A stretch of DNA of 64,000 bases. Origin: Xestospongia bergquistia (taxonomy: Eukaryota; Porifera; Demospongiae; Haplosclerida; Petrosiidae). Shown here in pieces: positions 62,472-64,000 of the stretch (position 1 is the first letter of the stretch; each line of letters starts with the position of its first letter). A program made the translations under genes and the position numbers. A model generated the notes under the pieces. That model did no database searches. It was not told the origin of the DNA and saw only the letters and a list, made by a program, of their open reading frames with translations. The stretch spans positions 4,019,001 through 4,083,000 of the forward strand of contig OZ014421.1 in NCBI GenBank assembly GCA_963965975.1. The letters run 5' to 3'.

Positions 62472-63559
62472 AGGTAATCATATTTTGTTTATGTTCTAGA
62501 GTTCATAACTCTCCCTTACAGTAATTTAAATCATCAAAACATTGTTAAGGAGTTAGGGGTGTGTCTTGATGATGATCCTATTTATTTCATTACAAAATTA
62601 ATGCCAGAGGGTGACTAATTGGAATTCATAAGAGAAGGTGAACAAGAAAATGTGAGTGTTACATGATAAATATAGTCACTTGATCTGATTGTACACTTAT
62701 TCATCCATCCATTTGTAAGATCCTGCATTATTGACTTTAGTTGAACTTGTTCAGATAGCATTAGATGTTGCTCAAGGTTTTTGACTTGGAGCAACAACAT
62801 TTTATTCGTAGAGATCTTGCAGTACGCAATTGTCTTGTGTCAAATAAAGGAGTATATCATGTTGTGAAGATTAGTAATTGTGGTCTTGATAAAGATCTCT
62901 ATAGCCAAGACTATTACTATGTTAAAGAGAGAGAGTGTATTTTATATCTTTGCATTGTGTAGGTCAAAGACAGAGGATGTTACCAGTACAATGAATGGTA
63001 CCAGAGGCTTTCCTTCAAGGGATGTTTACAAGTTTGTCAGATATTTGGTAGGTGAAGGTCGAAATGGTTACTATTAAGATATCATTATTGTGAAGGTTTA
63101 TGGAGTACTTCTGTGGGAGATTATGACGAGTGATAATCAACCATACCCTAGTAGAATAAACCAAGAGGTTCTCCAGTTTGTTAGATAGATGTATTGCTAA
63201 ATCCATCGGACCATTAGATGATACCAGTATATGTATGACTAGATATTGAATGAATGAATAAGAAAGTGAATATATTGATAGTCTGATTGACTTAGTTCAA
63301 ATATTATAATTGTTGATTCCTTTATTTCTAGATATAAACTCATGATATTGTGTTGGAAGAGGTATGCCAGTGATTAACCTCACTTTGTACAAATAGTAGA
63401 CGTTATAACATCATTCTTAGAACACGATAAAAGACATAGTTATAATTCTGATGATGATGATGATGAAAATTTAGGAGAGGTCTACATTGAAGAAACTCTA
63501 GACTTTAAGATCATCAGTACAATTAGGCAAGACCATTCATCCATTTATCACATCATAAT

Positions 63560-63730
63560 ATTATATCTGTGTCCATCTACAACTCCATCTGCCCATTTAC
63601 CCTTGTCCATTTGCCCATAAATCCATCTACTCATATATGTATCTATTCATCCATTTTTTTTCCATTCAATCATTACATTTATCCATCATTAAACTATTTT
63701 TCCACTCTTTCATTTATTCATCCATTTTAT
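63560..63730. repeat. CATC/CATT-rich low-complexity stretch
   Basis: Repeated CCATCTA, CCATTT and CATTCAT words fill what would be the last intron of the kinase pseudogene. Confidence 0.65.
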
Positions 63731-64000
63731 AAGTATTCTAAATTTAGCTTGTCAAGGTAGTATGGAAATTCATAACAGTTTTGAACAGAGCGGTAATCTC
63801 CATAGACAAGAAGAACTTGACTCACATCAGAATCATACTGGAATGAACAGTGATGAAAACTTAATCGAGGTAATATACCCAATATAATAACAACAGAAAC
63901 ACACATACATAGACATAGACTAGACACAATGATCAATTTATTTATAATTTTAATATGTTAAATAACCCTTTAATAACCAAATGTAATGACATGACTATTA

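Larger units (their letters stand above)
62140..63870 (+). pseudogene. Receptor tyrosine kinase, decayed
   Basis: 62140-62405 encodes part of an ectodomain (LLGFGYDWIT, stop, LYIVGRTTQWKTNTWRVFRL, then a Cys-rich CDICRSCDNYTC). After a microsatellite, kinase exons follow. About 62500-62650 has HQNIVKELGVCLDDDPIYFI and MPEGD, a TAA, then LEFIR. About 62725-62935 has ALDVAQG, a one-base frameshift, then [15 protein letters not shown] and [18 protein letters not shown]. About 62960-63050 has LPVQ, TGA, MVPEAF and TSLSDIW. About 63096-63188 has VYGVLLWEIMTSDNQPYPS and NQEVLQFVR. About 63331-63500 has YKLMILCWKR and FVQIVDVITSFLEHD. A tail exon lies at about 63749-63868. HRD is RRD with its Asp kept, and DFG is replaced by NCG. 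The TGA stands where the family has the Trp of the KWMAPE motif. Such receptors phosphorylate tyrosines at the membrane; this copy cannot. Confidence 0.8.

Noticed and set aside
42000-63900. TGA read as an amino acid, because several in-frame stops are TGA and one replaces a conserved Trp.
   Set aside because: TAA and TAG stops and frameshifts also interrupt the same genes, and TGA is used as a normal terminator elsewhere. Decay explains the data better than a variant code.

Overview
The window reads as animal DNA, most likely from a sponge (a demosponge such as Amphimedon). It is AT-rich, has very short introns with GT..AG borders, and carries the gene classes that are expanded in sponges: death-fold proteins, scavenger-receptor (SRCR) membrane proteins and receptor tyrosine kinases. 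The species call is inference. The family calls come from translating the sequence by eye, because no search could be run.

Region 1 (1 to about 36,240) is one long satellite array. The ancestral monomer is about 430 bp. Many monomers carry a 143-bp foldback element (MITE) at one fixed site, flanked by a 9-bp duplication GTACTAAAT, which lengthens the unit to about 580 bp. I count 22 essentially full copies, one fragment, and three monomers with the unoccupied site. Full, MITE-bearing and truncated monomers alternate irregularly. A block of over 2 kb is repeated almost unchanged 3,249 bp downstream. The array becomes more divergent and fragmented from about 29 kb to its edge at 36.2 kb. None of the short ORFs in it looks like a gene.

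Region 2 (36.2 to 44.8 kb) is a transition zone. It holds a G-rich hairpin, a possible terminal exon of a membrane protein, a 444-bp hAT-type MITE with an exact 8-bp target duplication, a many-exon plus-strand gene with a Ulp1/C48-like cysteine protease segment, a reverse-transcriptase remnant and an ATT/ATC microsatellite.

Region 3 (44.8 to 51.3 kb, mostly minus strand) holds a decayed SRCR receptor (two SRCR segments, a transmembrane helix and a Pro-rich tail), an unrecognised coding exon, a small Penelope-like relic with a hammerhead-like core and perfect 41-bp inverted arms, and the coiled-coil 3' end of a death-fold gene copy.

Region 4 (51,351 to 55,284) is a 3.9-kb DNA transposon with TA duplication and inverted arms of about 430 and 470 bp. 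It carries a broken integrase-type transposase. On the same strand, inside the element, lie exons for a membrane-spanning segment and short Tyr-bearing tail that look like captured host receptor sequence.

Region 5 (55.3 to 61.6 kb, minus strand) holds two tandem paralogues with a death domain, CARD-like helical units and a coiled-coil tail. With the 3' end at 50.3 to 51.1 kb there were at least three copies, and the transposon sits where the 5' part of the third would be. Region 6 (62.1 to 63.9 kb, plus strand) is a receptor tyrosine kinase pseudogene.

Almost every recognisable gene carries stops or frameshifts. I read this as a decayed gene cluster next to a large satellite, though assembly errors could mimic part of it.
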